Assembly: GCA_029204225.1 (NCBI GenBank)
Contig: CM055101.1
Location: 64,289,345 to 64,353,344, forward strand
Source: Diphasiastrum complanatum
Taxonomy: Eukaryota; Streptophyta; Lycopodiopsida; Lycopodiales; Lycopodiaceae
Reading direction: 5' to 3'
Length of the DNA: 64,000 nucleotides
The notes under the pieces are model-generated. The model saw only the letters and a list, made by a program, of their open reading frames with translations, did not search any database and was not told the DNA's origin. Every line of letters starts with the position of its first letter. The first letter of the stretch is position 1. This document shows positions 9,780 through 20,895 of the stretch, piece by piece. A program made the position numbers and the translations under genes.

Positions 9780-11263
9780 GATCTCACGTATCTGGGAGGC
9801 CAGATGGGACTACTTCCACCGACCCATCCACGTCGTAGCCCACATATTGCACCCCTTGTGGCGCGAGACTCTGGATCGGGACGATCGGGAGCTGCACCGG
9901 GGATGGGTGGAGTACATGGAGCGCGTATGGCCTGGACCAGGTACGTGTGATAAATTGCTTGGTAGGCTAAGTACTGCAGTAGTGACTGTAGTGTGCTCAT
10001 TGCTAGTGTGTGAATTCAAGAGGACTTACACGAGCCATGTTTTTTCTTCTGCCAACAGGTCCGATGCTCACTAACATTGCATACCAGCTGCTGATCTTTG
10101 AGCGCTACCAGTTTCCTTTCGATGGAGAGCAGAGTCGGTGGAGGGAGGATATGTTGAGGCCTGTTTCATGGTGGGGCTACCATGGGCGCGGCACAGGTGA
10201 CCTGCGACGACTGGCCGAGAGAGTCCTTGCACAGGACTGTTCAACAGGAGCGTGCGAGCGAAATTGGAGCACCTGGGCCTTGTATCACATGTAGAAGAGG
10301 AACAGGTTGTCCATCGAGCAGTGTAGGCGGTTGGTGTTTGTGAACACCAACGGTCGTATGCTGAGGCGCACACGAGGAGGGGGACAGATACTCGAGGTGA
10401 GTCACATCATCACCCCCTGTTTCTTGCTGTGCTTTGACGAACTGAATTGCTTTTGAATTATGCAATGAATTGCTGACAACAATGTATTGTTTTCTGTTGC
10501 AAGTGAACCCTGACACTTGCTTGGTGGATTCGGCAGCTGCTGCTCCTCGGGCACCACCCACGCAGGATGATGGATGATGAGATCTATAGAGATCTATATA
10601 GACAGGCGCAGGCTGACGCACGGGCTCTACGGCGTTCGAGGAGGGCAGACAGGCAGAGGGCTAGGGCTGAGGAGGGGGATGATGAGGGCTTGGAGGGTGG
10701 AGAGGAGCTCGGGGCTGACTATCAGGAGGAGGAGGAGTGGGTTGAGGGGGATACGGTAGAGGATGAGGAGATGGGGGCGGAGGCACAGGGGGATGACCTG
10801 GCTGACTTGCTGGTGGACCCTGATGCGGAGACAGAGGAGGAGCCAGCCATTCCTACACGAAGGCCTAGGGGGAGACCTAGAGGTTCTGGGAGGGGGGGGC
10901 TAAATTCGCTTTTTGTAGACAGGAATGGAGCATCACAGGCAGCCGTCGGCCAGGCATCATCACAGTGGGTAGGGCCATCCCAGGGCGTTGGATCACAGCC
11001 ACCTGACACACAGACACGCAGAGGTAGACACAGGGGTGGGGGCAGGCAGGGGGGGGCAGAGGAGGGGAGAGAGGCAGAGGCAGAGGTAGAGGCAGGGAGA
11101 GAATCCAGAGCCAGAGCACGCAGCAGCCAGAGCACACGGCAGAGCCAGGGCCACACCACGGCATATGGCTCCCTCCAGTTTTGATTCATCTACAGACCCT
11201 TGGGATCTACAGTCAGGCACAGATTCAGATGATGGTTCCTACCATGACTCTGATGAGCCTTAG
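9780..11263 (+). pseudogene. hAT transposase, C-terminal part
   Basis: The exon cut at 3139 resumes at 9780 and runs to a donor at 9941 (ARWDYFHRPIHVVAHILHPL). The next exon, 10059-10396, encodes the hAT dimerisation segment (LAERVLAQDCSTGACERNWS). A TAG at 10292-10294 breaks it, but the frame continues with LSIEQCRRLVFVNTNGRM. A following exon from about 10503 has a highly acidic, arginine/glycine-rich tail (10567-11180), and a frameshift in a G-rich run precedes the likely natural end at 11261-11263. Several independent lesions plus the retrotransposon mean no active transposase. Confidence 0.85.
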
Positions 11264-11382
11264 TTGTGAGTTTTTATTATGTTCATGAAAAATCATTGTA
11301 CTCCATTTTGGTGCCATGTGGCCGGATATTATATATTACGATGATCCTATTCACAGCAGTGTAACGATGCAGTACTGTTCTT

Positions 11383-11402
11383 TGAGAGAGAGAGAGAGAG
11401 AG
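11383..11402 (+). repeat. (GA)n microsatellite
   Basis: About ten GA repeats lie in the 3' non-coding part of the hAT element. A second run is at 11553-11581. Confidence 0.95.
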
Positions 11403-11548
11403 TATGGTTGAAAAACGATTCCATATGGTTGAAAAATGCTTCAGTACGGTTCAGGATGATGCAGTATGGTGATTGGTTCAGAGCACTTAGCATGGTTTTC
11501 GTTTAGCATGATTCAGCATTTTTGTTTAATTTGTTGGATCTAAGAGAG

Positions 11549-11552
<4 letters not shown>

Positions 11553-11581
<29 letters not shown>
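11553..11581 (+). repeat. (GA)n microsatellite
   Basis: About fifteen GA repeats lie between the transposase remnant and the palindromic 3' subterminal region of the hAT element. Confidence 0.95.
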
Positions 11582-11585
<4 letters not shown>

Positions 11586-11882
11586 AGTTAAATTTTGGGG
11601 CATCATGTTTTTTTATTAATGCACCTGGGAGTTAAAGCGTAAACCTAGGAGTTAATGCACCTAAACTAGACCATCCTGCACCAGAAACGTTCGGCAAAAT
11701 ACACAGTAATTATGCTCTTAATTAGAGCTTTCACCTGATATCCATATTGCCCAAGAAAAAACCAAAAAAAAAAAAAAAAATTAAAAAAACGTTTCTGGAA
11801 AAAAATTCCATATTTTCGAAACGTGTTTCAGAAACACGTTTCTGAACGCGTTTCAGAAACGCAGTGCAACTATGGTATGAAC

Positions 11883-12669
11883 CTTAGTTATGTCAGAACC
11901 ACATTTCAAAATGCTCATGCCAAAGTGTGAGCATTACTCTGAAACGTACTTTGAACTTTCTTTTCTCAAAATTTTTTTCAAATTCATGTATAATATTACA
12001 TGTTGCACATGTATACTATGCTCCTATTAGTTCACTGTGACAAGGATTCATGTATGTCAATCATTTACCAAGAAAATATATGCATTGAATGCTTAGTGCT
12101 TTCATTTCATATTTAGTGAATTGTTAACCATCATCACTACTCATTGCTTACGTCCATAAGGCCCATCTCAAGCAAGCATCTTGATTTTGCACAAAATTCC
12201 AAATGATATTTGCTACTGAACTGTTGTTTTGAATAGTATGTTTCCAACTAAGTATTAAACCTTGAATTTAATTTTCACGAATTGCCCATTACGATTAAAT
12301 TTTAAGCTAAACTTTTCCATAAACAAGGTTTCTTCGCCTACCTCACCGAATGTAACAACAAGAAACTCATCCAAAAAAATTGTGTTCGGCATAACATTCC
12401 CAAACGGAACTCTCAAAAGTTCCTAGATAATTCCTGAAAGACCTTATTGTATCCCAATGTGAATACAACTAGGAAAAAAATTGTTTCCTCTACATTTATG
12501 AGATCACATGCATGGAGTGGCAAAAATATATAAATATCATGTCCTTAGTACATTCTTTCCACATTGTTCGAATCAGTTACATAGAAATGTCCTCATCGGA
12601 AGTGATTTTCATCAGTTGAATATGAGCCTCTCAATCTTCAAAAGGGCATAGAGGTCAAGAAGTACTCAC
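11883..12669. other. AT-rich DNA without a recognised gene
   Basis: I see no conserved coding block. If the minus-strand gene at 12.7-14.5 kb has further exons, they would lie here or beyond the hAT insertion. Confidence 0.5.
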
Positions 12670-14471
12670 TTCTAAGAAGAGAGAAATAAGGCTCTTGCAC
12701 ATGTATCTGCCAGTTTGATTCACTGAAAACCTGTGCATTACAGTAGGCTGCATTTTTGTCACTATTGAAACTTGTACACTTACGTTGGTTGTCCTAGTAG
12801 TGGATCATTCTATGCACAATATGAGTTAGAATCAGCAAAAGTGTACAAGTTTTAGACAGAATGGTTTTCGGCAACAAACTAGAGCAGAGTAAATATAACT
12901 CGTCTACATACAATATGAAAAGATGGCAATACCACAAGAACGTCCTCCCAGCCAAGGACATAGCAAGCAACCATCAATGCCACATTAAGAATGTTAGAAA
13001 AGGTTTGCCTGTAAGCTGCAAATTTTTCTGAAATGGAGGGCCAGGAACAAGAATGTAATCCAGTGGACAAAAAACCATTTTCTTTTTCTTGCATCTTTGG
13101 CATACCTTAAGTAATGAAGATCCTAATCTATTAAATCGTGATGATGCTTGTTGGTCATTGTGTAGGATCTCAAGTCTCTCAGCCAACACCGCTGGGTTGC
13201 TTTCCGAGCTAAAACCATGCGGTATGGAATGTCCAATTGCAGCAGCCAAGTGCTTGTATAGAGGATAAGGAGAAATTTCCTCCGGCTTGATTTGAGGCCT
13301 CAATTCACCTGATGCTACACACACAAACTAACTTTAGGAATATCAAGTACTTGTATGATGGAGGTTAGAAGCACACATTCTCTTAAGTGCAAAAGTCATA
13401 TGAAGGCTCAAGATGGTTTAGCCTTGAAGTTCCTATGGTTGAAATGATGTTATTTCAGAAAGAGGAGCATCCTTGACTTTCCATTATGTAAAATTCATAT
13501 TGTAAAAGCTGAGCTCTCTACTTGTTTGTAAACTACAATTGTTCCTAATTCTAATGAAGAGCTCTAGCTACGACAGCTTTCATGTGCTGGGGAATGGTTT
13601 TTCAAGTGTCATGTATTGGTGGTACGCATCATTTGAGAAGCTATGACTAGCCTGTCAAGGCAAGACAAGACAAGGTGTAACTTCAAAAATTACCCAAACC
13701 AACATATAAATCTCTATGAAAACCATTCCCTTATGTAAAGAATGAGCAAAAACTTTGCTTACTTTTACCGAGCACTATTGTGCTTTGTGCTATAAGGAAA
13801 ATTTGGGCATCATTTCCTTCAATAGATTGACTTGACTTACTGAATCAGTCAAAAAATTTACCCTGCATTGATAATCTTTGTGGTGCATGTAATTTCTGAT
13901 TATGGACTTTGATGGTTTACTAGGCAGGTAGGTAAGTTTTAGGGAGGGCACTTTCCACTGAAATGGGATTTTCATTTCAGTTCAAAACTTGAGGGAATCC
14001 GCTACTTTCGTTTTGAATTCGTCACATTTAGGTAATATCGATTTCCTAGCTACACTGGAGGACTATAGATCTTAGGCATTTGCGCATCATATTGAAAGGA
14101 ACAAAACATAAATTGAAGAAGATGGCACAAAAATGATCACCTGAACCGTCGTATAGAAGCGCAGAACAAAAGGACGGCGTAAGAGGATCAGAAATGGCAT
14201 CCTCAGGATGATAATACTTGCTATCCGACCTAAACTTGTCGGACTGCTCCTGAGCTTGCAAAATAAGTCGCCCTTCATCGCCATCACTTTTTCCTTGCTG
14301 AGAAGGCGAAGCACCTACCTCATTCTGCTGCTGCTGCCGAGCAAAGGAAGAGATCACCGAGTGGAGCAAGCTTTCGAGGAAGAGGAGAAAGTGGCGATGG
14401 AAAGGAGAGGAAGGAGAAGAGAAGGAGGGTATGGAAGGTGGAGAGGAAGCTTGATTGGTCGTAGTATCCAT
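12670..14471 (-). CDS. Spliced gene of unknown family, minus strand (partial, possibly broken)
   Basis: A probable first exon runs from an ATG at 14471 to 14141 (110 codons plus one base). It is serine/proline-rich, with a hydrophobic helix (FLLFLESLLHSVISSFA), and ends at a GT donor. The second exon, 13308-13106, joins in frame through a GATGCTACAC-side AG acceptor and encodes PEEISPYPLYKHLAAAIGHS and DQQASSRFNRLGSSLLK before a GTATGC donor. Two further candidates, 13008-12912 (NILNVALMVACYVLGWEDV) and 12747-12670, have good splice signals and agree in phase with each other. They are out of phase with exon 2, so there may be a missed exon or a frameshift. A CT/GA microsatellite sits right upstream of the start codon. 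I do not recognise the family. Confidence 0.4.
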
Positions 14472-14480
14472 GGACAAGAA

Positions 14481-14483
<3 letters not shown>

Positions 14484-14535
<52 letters not shown>
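14484..14535 (+). repeat. (TC)n microsatellite
   Basis: About 26 TC units (GA on the minus strand) lie 13 bases upstream of the minus-strand start codon, a common place for GA-rich leaders of plant genes. Confidence 0.95.
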
Positions 14536-14537
<2 letters not shown>

Positions 14538-14621
14538 ATTAGCTCACTTTTGAACTCCTCTTTGCTTTTGTCATGCCCAACTCAACTCCCCTTAATCTTG
14601 CATGCCCTATTTGAATCACGC

Positions 14622-14904
14622 AAATCCCGAGTTGCCTTGTGGTGTGTTATGTTATTTTCACCTCAGAGCAGTGCGGGATGTTTATGATCCAAATCCCCAG
14701 TTGCCATGTGGTGTGTTATGTTATTTTCACCTCAGAGTAGTGCTGGGATGTTTATGATTCAAATCCCCAGTTGCCATGTGATGTGTTATGTTATTTTTTC
14801 ACCTGAGAGCAGTACTGGGATGTTTATGATTCAAATCCCCAGTTGCCATGTGATGTGTTATGTTATTTTCACCTCAGAGCAGTGTTGGGATGTTTATATA
14901 TTCC
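14622..14904 (+). repeat. Four-copy tandem repeat, period 69-72 bp
   Basis: Units start at 14622, 14691, 14761 and 14833, each reading AAATCCC then GTTGCCATGTGATGTGTTAT, a pyrimidine-rich segment, and GGGATGTTTATGAT. The copies differ by a few bases; the last one loses similarity near 14900. The frame is open across the copies only because the repeat lacks stops, so I do not call it a gene. Confidence 0.92.
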
Positions 14905-14962
14905 ATAAGCACTACACTCTTTTTACATATCCATAATATGTTGTTGAACCTACAAATAGACT

Positions 14963-14985
14963 TGTGTGTGTGTGTGTGTGTGTGT
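14963..14985 (+). repeat. (TG)n microsatellite
   Basis: About eleven TG units are followed by a GC-richer stretch (14985-15070). Confidence 0.95.
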
Positions 14986-15179
14986 TGCCCCTTGCTCGGG
15001 ACCGTTGCTTGCATTACCCAGGACCTTGTTGCTACCCCCTGGCTCGTTTGCCCCGGACCCCATACGCACTTCTCACATTTGAAAAACCATTGGGCGCCCG
15101 CCACATGACGAGGGCCCATTGCCCATCATTCCAAATGGCCTAGCCAGTGCCAACAATCGTTTGTGTAACCCAATGAGGT

Positions 15180-15238
15180 TGGCTCAGTTGGTTAGCCATA
15201 CCTTTCTAGAAAATCATTTATTGAAGTGGTATGCATCC
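15180..15238 (+). repeat. Possible tRNA-derived SINE head
   Basis: TGGCTCAGTTGG at 15180-15191 fits an RNA polymerase III A box. GGTATGCATCC at 15228-15238 is a weak B-box match at about the right distance. There is no clear cloverleaf and no clean 3' tail, so a decayed SINE is more likely than a tRNA gene. Confidence 0.3.
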
Positions 15239-16200
15239 AATGCCATGCATAATTTTCATCATGTCATTGCTCTGAATAAGGCCAAGCATATTTTCACTAT
15301 TTTTTGAATCTGAACGTGCAATGAGACTTCCAACAATAATTTCACTATGATTACCAAACCACTTAGTCTTGGCAACTTTCATAGTTTGACAACTTTTTTT
15401 TAGAGCCGATTAATTTCTTGTTCTTTGCTTTGCACGAGGGATAAAGATTCAATCTGTTGTGGAATAGTGGAGGATTCAATTATCATCGTTGGAATTGCTA
15501 TTCTTAATGGCCGCTGAAATTCTTCAAACAAGTTTACATTTTCCAAATTAAACAAACTAAGTCCATCCACCAATGTCAATCAAACTCATCTAAGGATTGG
15601 TACGTTGCTTGAACGGTTGTTGCAATTACATCAACTGAACAATGTTCTCTTTGAGCTTTCTAGTCTTTCAAATCGGACATTAAATGATACAAACTTGCAA
15701 GTTTAATCTAAGTAGAAGGCACATTCTATAAAATGGACTCCTCCATAAGATAACCACACCACAAAATTGAAAAGTTGTTTTTCTCACACTAATGTGATGC
15801 CACCATCATTATTTACAATTTTGATCTGATGTTGGAACTAGTATTGCTTGGTGTACGACAACTCAATAATACTCTGTAATACTAGTTAAACAAGCGGCTT
15901 TTTCTGAGTTTTTTGAAAAAGCAATGAAACATTCGGTCTATCTAATCGTGAGTGTGACCCATCTTCTTGATTTTACCAAGTATTTCACCACCTCTTGATG
16001 ATGTTCCCATTATTTTATCTTTTTATTTAGTAATTCTCATGATTCTATTGAACAAGCATATCATTTGGCTTGAACTCGACATCATTATAAGTTCTTGGAT
16101 GATCATCATAGGTTTCATAGGCTTGTCTATTCATGTACATCTTCCTTTTGCCCATCATAAGTTTTTTTCAGAGTCATTCTCTTATTGAAAAGATAAAACA

Positions 16201-16320
16201 CGTTATTGTGGACCTTTCCAGATCCTAAAAAAGCTCAGTCCTATTATATACCATTTACCATTGCCTAAGATTACTCATGTTTGTGACATTTTTCATGTCC
16301 GTTTACTTTTATCATTTTCT
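16201..16320 (+). pseudogene. Gypsy integrase C-terminal scrap
   Basis: An open frame reads RYCGPFQILKKL and then ITHVCDIFHVRLLL, the integrase C-terminal pattern of gypsy elements (GPF-LKK, then a H-V-FHV-LL block). Upstream (15241-16200) and downstream (16330-16980) DNA is AT-rich with no other domain recognised. This lineage differs from the chromovirus at 3140. Confidence 0.5.
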
Positions 16321-17018
16321 TTTTTATAGTGAACCCTCTAATACTTCATTTCCTACTGATTTTGAATTCTGTTTGTTTTGAGCTACAAACCACCATATCT
16401 TGTTTAGTCGATCTGGTTGAAAAAACACCTGCAAAAATCACTATTTTAGAACATATCGAAAACTCAAAGACTGAAGTCACTTGCAATAAATGAAAAACAT
16501 TATAGCATAGCATGTGCACCTGCTCACAGTGACGAGGCAACACCAATGTGTCAAAGGACTCCATGCTCAATGTTTTTGATGAATCAATCGCAAAAAATCC
16601 ACTTCCGATTTTACGGTTGCATTTGGCCCTCTACAAACTACCTTGAACTATTTCACATCAAATAAAAAATAGTGTCCACTTTCACCAAATGACACATCAT
16701 AAATATTTTGTATAGTTCCTACGTATTCTATATTTTATGAGATGGGATTCCGATCTCGTGCACTGCTTTGATTTTCTTGTTGGAAAGATGCTATTACACC
16801 ACAATCGTGTGTGCGTCTCTTGTTATCAATCCTTTCAATACGAAAGTGGAAACCAAAAGCCCATATAGCATTACACATTTTGCACTGCCACATGACAAAC
16901 ATGAATATCATAAATAATCATTGTGAATGAACATGGTGTTTCAAAATGATTAAACAAATATTGTTATAAACAAGAATGTTCTAATAATAAAGCATCTAAA
17001 GAATAATACCTTCCATTC

Positions 17019-19533
17019 TCATCCTCTTGCAAAGTCCCATTCTGCGTTTGATATTTTTTGTCCCTCTTTTGTTGCTTTTTGTAGTGTGTCATGCATCCAC
17101 TCTATAGTGCATTGCTTGGGCAATGGCTCAAGATCATGTGAACTTGAGGTCATGTGTCTACCTCTATTCTGTCGTTGGCACTTTATAGACAAGGCCCTCT
17201 CTTTTTTTTCTTCTTCATATAGGTCTAACCATTTATCCATAACTCCACAATTATAAAGCATGAATGTAGAAATTTTTTCTCGTTGGAATGGTGCCAACCT
17301 ATGGACCTTTCCCATCCCTTGAGGTTTTTCACTAGTTACCTCTTCGGCTTCCTCTTCACGCCACAATAGTGGAGCAGATCGATGTAGTTGGTGCAAAATT
17401 TCAGTAACATAAAAGAGAGATTCACATGCTACCTTCAGGCCTTGCCTTTTGACGCACAAAATCTTTTAAGACTTTCATGTACCTTTCCATAAAGAACATC
17501 CACCTAAAAAGTCACAAATGGTTAAAATAAGTGTTTTATTTAATAAGTCCATGTATCAATTGATTTAGTTTAAATACACATGCAAAAGATAATTTATGCA
17601 CTTATACCTAGTGTGCACTGGACCAGCAATAGAAACTTCTTTAACCAAGTGCACCAATAAATGCATATGTGAGTCTATGATGGAAGTCATAAAATATCTC
17701 TCAAACATGCACACAATCTCCACTATATCCTCATGTCTCTTGCGAAGATCCAGCTCACGGATTTCTTTTGAACACATCCATCTACAACATATTCAATCCA
17801 TTTTATGTCTATTTGAATTTCCAATCAATAAATACTAAATAGAAAAATGCACCAAGTACATGTAAACACCTGACAATGATTGATAGTTTGTATATGGTCT
17901 CACAAATATCTTTTGACAAGCACCCACGAATTGACAATGGATAGATGAATTGAATCATCTTTAGCCAATCATGAGATTTGAGACCTTGCAACTTTCCATC
18001 CACTGTGAATGATGACCGTAGAGAATGGGCAAAACCAGTTGGTGTTCTAATGTCATGAATAATGGAGCGCACATGGTTAAGCTCCTCCTTAGTGAATGTC
18101 CAAGGTACTTTCGGAGCATGATCTTCACCATCCTTTATCCAATATTCTTTTTTGGTGTTTGATTCTTTTAGATCGTGCCTTGTAGCAATGGTATCTTTTT
18201 CACCAATCAAGTGTTTCCAAATAGATTCACCCACATTTTTAAATATGTGCATGGGATCAAGTAGGTGATTAATCAAAAGGTTATTCCAATATTCCAAATG
18301 ATGAAATATAGATAATCTTTTCATACCATCGATTGGCTTTGCTTGAGATTCCTCTCATAGTATTCGCCAATCTTTCACAAACATCCTCTTTGGAGGCATC
18401 TCTCTCTCAACTCTTCCTCCAAAACCTCTTCTATGAGTGTCTCTGAATGGATGGCCTTCATGCAAGTATTTACGATGATTTTCATATACCACTTTTTTGA
18501 GACTAAAAGAGTATCTTCCCACAAGATTTGGCCCGCACAAAAAACAAGCATTTTTTCCAACCGTTTGAAAGCCTGCCCAACAAATGGATACTATCAATCA
18601 CTATTAAAAAAAGTATATGTCAAAGAATAATTATAGCCATTGTAGTATATCATGTAAATGTCAAGAATTACTAGTTGTATGTAACTGTAAACAAACTCCT
18701 ATGTACACAAGATAGACATTGTTTGAATGATTACCTGAGCATTCACCTAATCCTGGATAGTCATGCATTGTCCACATTACAATGGCATGTAGTGTAAACT
18801 CCCTCTCATGTAAGGGGCACGAAATGTCATATGCTTTTATCCCCTTTCACAAATCTTCCAACTCGTCAATAAGCGGCTCAAGATACACATCCATGTTCTT
18901 AACCTTGCGTTGGCCAGGAATTAAAAGTGCAAACATAATGTGTCCCTTTTTTGTACTCAACCAAGGAGGAATATTATAATTTACCAAGCAAACAGGCCAA
19001 ATGGACCACGTAGTTGCTCGTACACCAAAGGGGTTCACACCATCTATTGCAAGACCAAATCTCACATTTCTTGACTCATTGGCAAAGCTTGGATACTCTT
19101 TGTTGATGTGTTTCCATGCTAGTGAATCTGAAGGTACCCTCATCATCCCATCCGTAGAGGTATGGTGTGCATGCCAGTCCATAAGTTGTGCAAGAGATTT
19201 ACAACGAAATAAACGTTGCAATCGTGGAATTACTGGAAAATGTTGTAAAACTTTGCACGAAATGGTTGCCCCTTGCAAATCATCTCTATATCGAGGAGTA
19301 TCACAAATGGGACATTTCTTGAGCGATTCGTACCTTCCTCGATATAAAATACAATCTTTTGAACATGCATGATATTGCTTGTAGTCCATCCCAATGTTAG
19401 TCAACATCTTTCGTGCCTCATCTCTTGTCTCAGACATGACATTCCCTTCTGGGAGAATTTTGTTTTTCAATAGTCTGTACATGACAAAAGAAGTCATTGT
19501 AAAAAAAATATCACTCGATGTCCAAATTGTAAA
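17019..19533 (-). pseudogene. CACTA (En/Spm) TNP2-type transposase, decayed
   Basis: Read from 19533 downward, the parts follow the order of plant CACTA transposases. First comes a zinc-binding block (YHACSKDCILYRGRYESL, then KKCPICDTPRY). The core follows (GLAIDGVNPFGV, then KGHIMFALLIPGQRK), with a TGA near 18847 where the family has tryptophan. Next is FLCGPNLVGRYSFSLKK at about 18500, then LLDPMHIFKNVGESIWKHL and GLKSHDWLKMIQFIYPLSIRG at 18320-17930. The DUF4218 region is at 17777-17565 and continues as MERYMKVLKDFVRQKARPEG to about 17430. The tail ends near 17019. Stops and frameshifts separate the parts, and some gaps have GT-AG borders that may be real introns. No CACTA terminal repeats were found. 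Confidence 0.8.
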
Positions 19534-20406
19534 TCCGAATGATATTGTTAGTGATCGTGATTCCAAGTTCACTAACAAGTCCTGGCAGGCGGGCTTTGAA
19601 AGACTGGAAACTACTTCAAGTCTATCGTCTACGGATCACCCGGAAACCGATGGTCAGACCGAACGGGTCAACCAGTCGATGAAAGATATGCTTCGTGCAT
19701 ATGTTTTCAGGGTGACAATTAGACTGGGAAAAGTATCTCCCAATGGTTGAGTTCACATACAATAGTATGAAGCAATCTGCCACTTAGTCCTTTTATGCTC
19801 TTGTACGACTTTCAGCCTCGTTCCCCTATCTTCTTTTGACTCAAAGGTCTCAATGTCCAAGCTGCAGTGGATTTCTTGCATGATATGCAAAAAATGTTGC
19901 AGGTAGCTAGGGAAAGCATTAGATCGGCTCAAGATAGAGCCCGGTTCTATGCCAACCGAAGTCGCGCTCCTCGAGACTTTGAGATCGGTGATTGGGTGTA
20001 TCTTAGAATCCCCAAGGACTCTAAGACACTTCGAATGGGGAAATGTCCAAAATTATCTCCGCATTTTAGCGGTCCTTTCAAAGTGCTTAACAAGATTGGT
20101 AAGGCTGCTTATAGACTAGAACTCCCTATTGGAACTAAGGTTCATCCTGTATTCCATGTTAGTCGTTTAAAGGAACGACTTGGTGGGAAAGATGACCTAA
20201 TTCCCAAAGATGATCTAGTGCTATTGGAGGATTTGACTGCTTTTGTACCCCATGAACCGGAAAGGATCATGGATAGTCGACGACATCAACTGAGAAATTA
20301 TCCGATTTCTGAACATCTGATTCATTGGAAAGGTATGTCAGATGATGAGGACACCTGGGAGAAGGAGGATGATTTAAGACTTAGATTTTCTGGTTTCTTC
20401 CCATAG
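19534..20406 (+). pseudogene. 5'-truncated gypsy: integrase and chromodomain
   Basis: Similarity to the chromovirus at 3140-9774 begins abruptly at 19534, within the integrase core (NDIVSDRDSKF). It proceeds through SSTDHPETDGQTERVNQSM, and a frameshift near 19710 precedes a long open segment (19867-20406). That segment holds the integrase C-terminal blocks (HPVFHVSRLKERLGGKDDL) and a chromodomain (HLIHWKGMSDDEDTWEKE), ending in TAG. Everything 5' of the core, including gag and reverse transcriptase, is absent. Confidence 0.88.
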
Positions 20407-20430
20407 AAGGAAGTGTTTATGAGGGGGAAA

Positions 20431-20895
20431 TGTTATGTACCATAACGGTACGCCCTTCAGTGACGGCCTCGCTAGGGGCATGACGTAGGACTGGAGTTAT
20501 CGACATGTCTAGGTGCCATGCGTCACCATCCTGGTCACGTGTCGCTGGCAGGACCGTGCTTGATGAGACCCACTGTGCTATGCCTATATAGTGGTGTGGT
20601 TTTTCTCTTTCCATTCACTCAGTCTACCCGGGAGTTGGTGGATGGAGAGCACGTGCATTAGCCAAGATGTATCTCCATGCCAGAAGATGTGTGTTAGGGA
20701 GAGTCGAGTGCGATGGCTGGTGGTATGGGACGCCAGTTATCGTAGGAGGCTTGACCGGACATGACTGTGTCGATTGCTCCAGGGCATGGAGGTGGGTTAG
20801 TTGTGACCCTATGGTTGGGCAGTTACGGTGCGTCGTCACTGGTATGGGGTGTGCGGAACCTTCAAGGCGGTCGATGATCCTAAGGAGTTGTAACA
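20431..20895 (+). repeat. 3' LTR of the truncated gypsy
   Basis: A purine tract (GAGGGGGAAA) leads to TGTTATGTAC at 20431, and the likely end is GTTGTAACA at 20895 (465 bp). Internal words such as GTGGATGGAGAGC and the TTGTAACA end match the LTRs of the element at 3140, so it is a diverged member of the same family. No second LTR is in the window. Confidence 0.75.

Larger units (their letters stand above)
1288..11874 (+). mobile_element. hAT-family DNA transposon, carrying a nested gypsy element
   Basis: The 5' end CATAGTTGCAC (1288-1298) is repeated perfectly in inverse orientation at 11864-11874. Perfect 8-bp target duplications GTATGAAC flank it (1280-1287 and 11875-11882). Subtracting the nested retrotransposon and its duplicated 5 bp leaves an original element of 3947 bp, a usual size for a plant hAT. 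Subterminal DNA at both ends is full of palindromes such as AGAATCGCGATTCT and GTTTCAGAAAC. Coding remnants inside match the region downstream of DUF659 and the hAT C-terminal dimerisation domain. A DUF659 core and BED finger were not found, so the copy is defective. Confidence 0.92.

Noticed and set aside
10722..11220. Minus-strand frames of 75-155 codons opposite the hAT tail
   Set aside because: They are antisense shadows of the acidic, GC-rich C-terminal tail of the hAT transposase.
14208..14687. 159-codon plus-strand frame ending in Leu-Ser repeats
   Set aside because: It is antisense to the better-supported minus-strand exon at 14141-14471 and then runs through the TC microsatellite and tandem repeat.
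14622..14904. Tandem array considered as a CRISPR-like array
   Set aside because: The units are adjacent without unique spacers, and the host is a eukaryote.
15180..15260. tRNA gene
   Set aside because: An A box is present but the B box is degraded and no acceptor stem or cloverleaf can be drawn.
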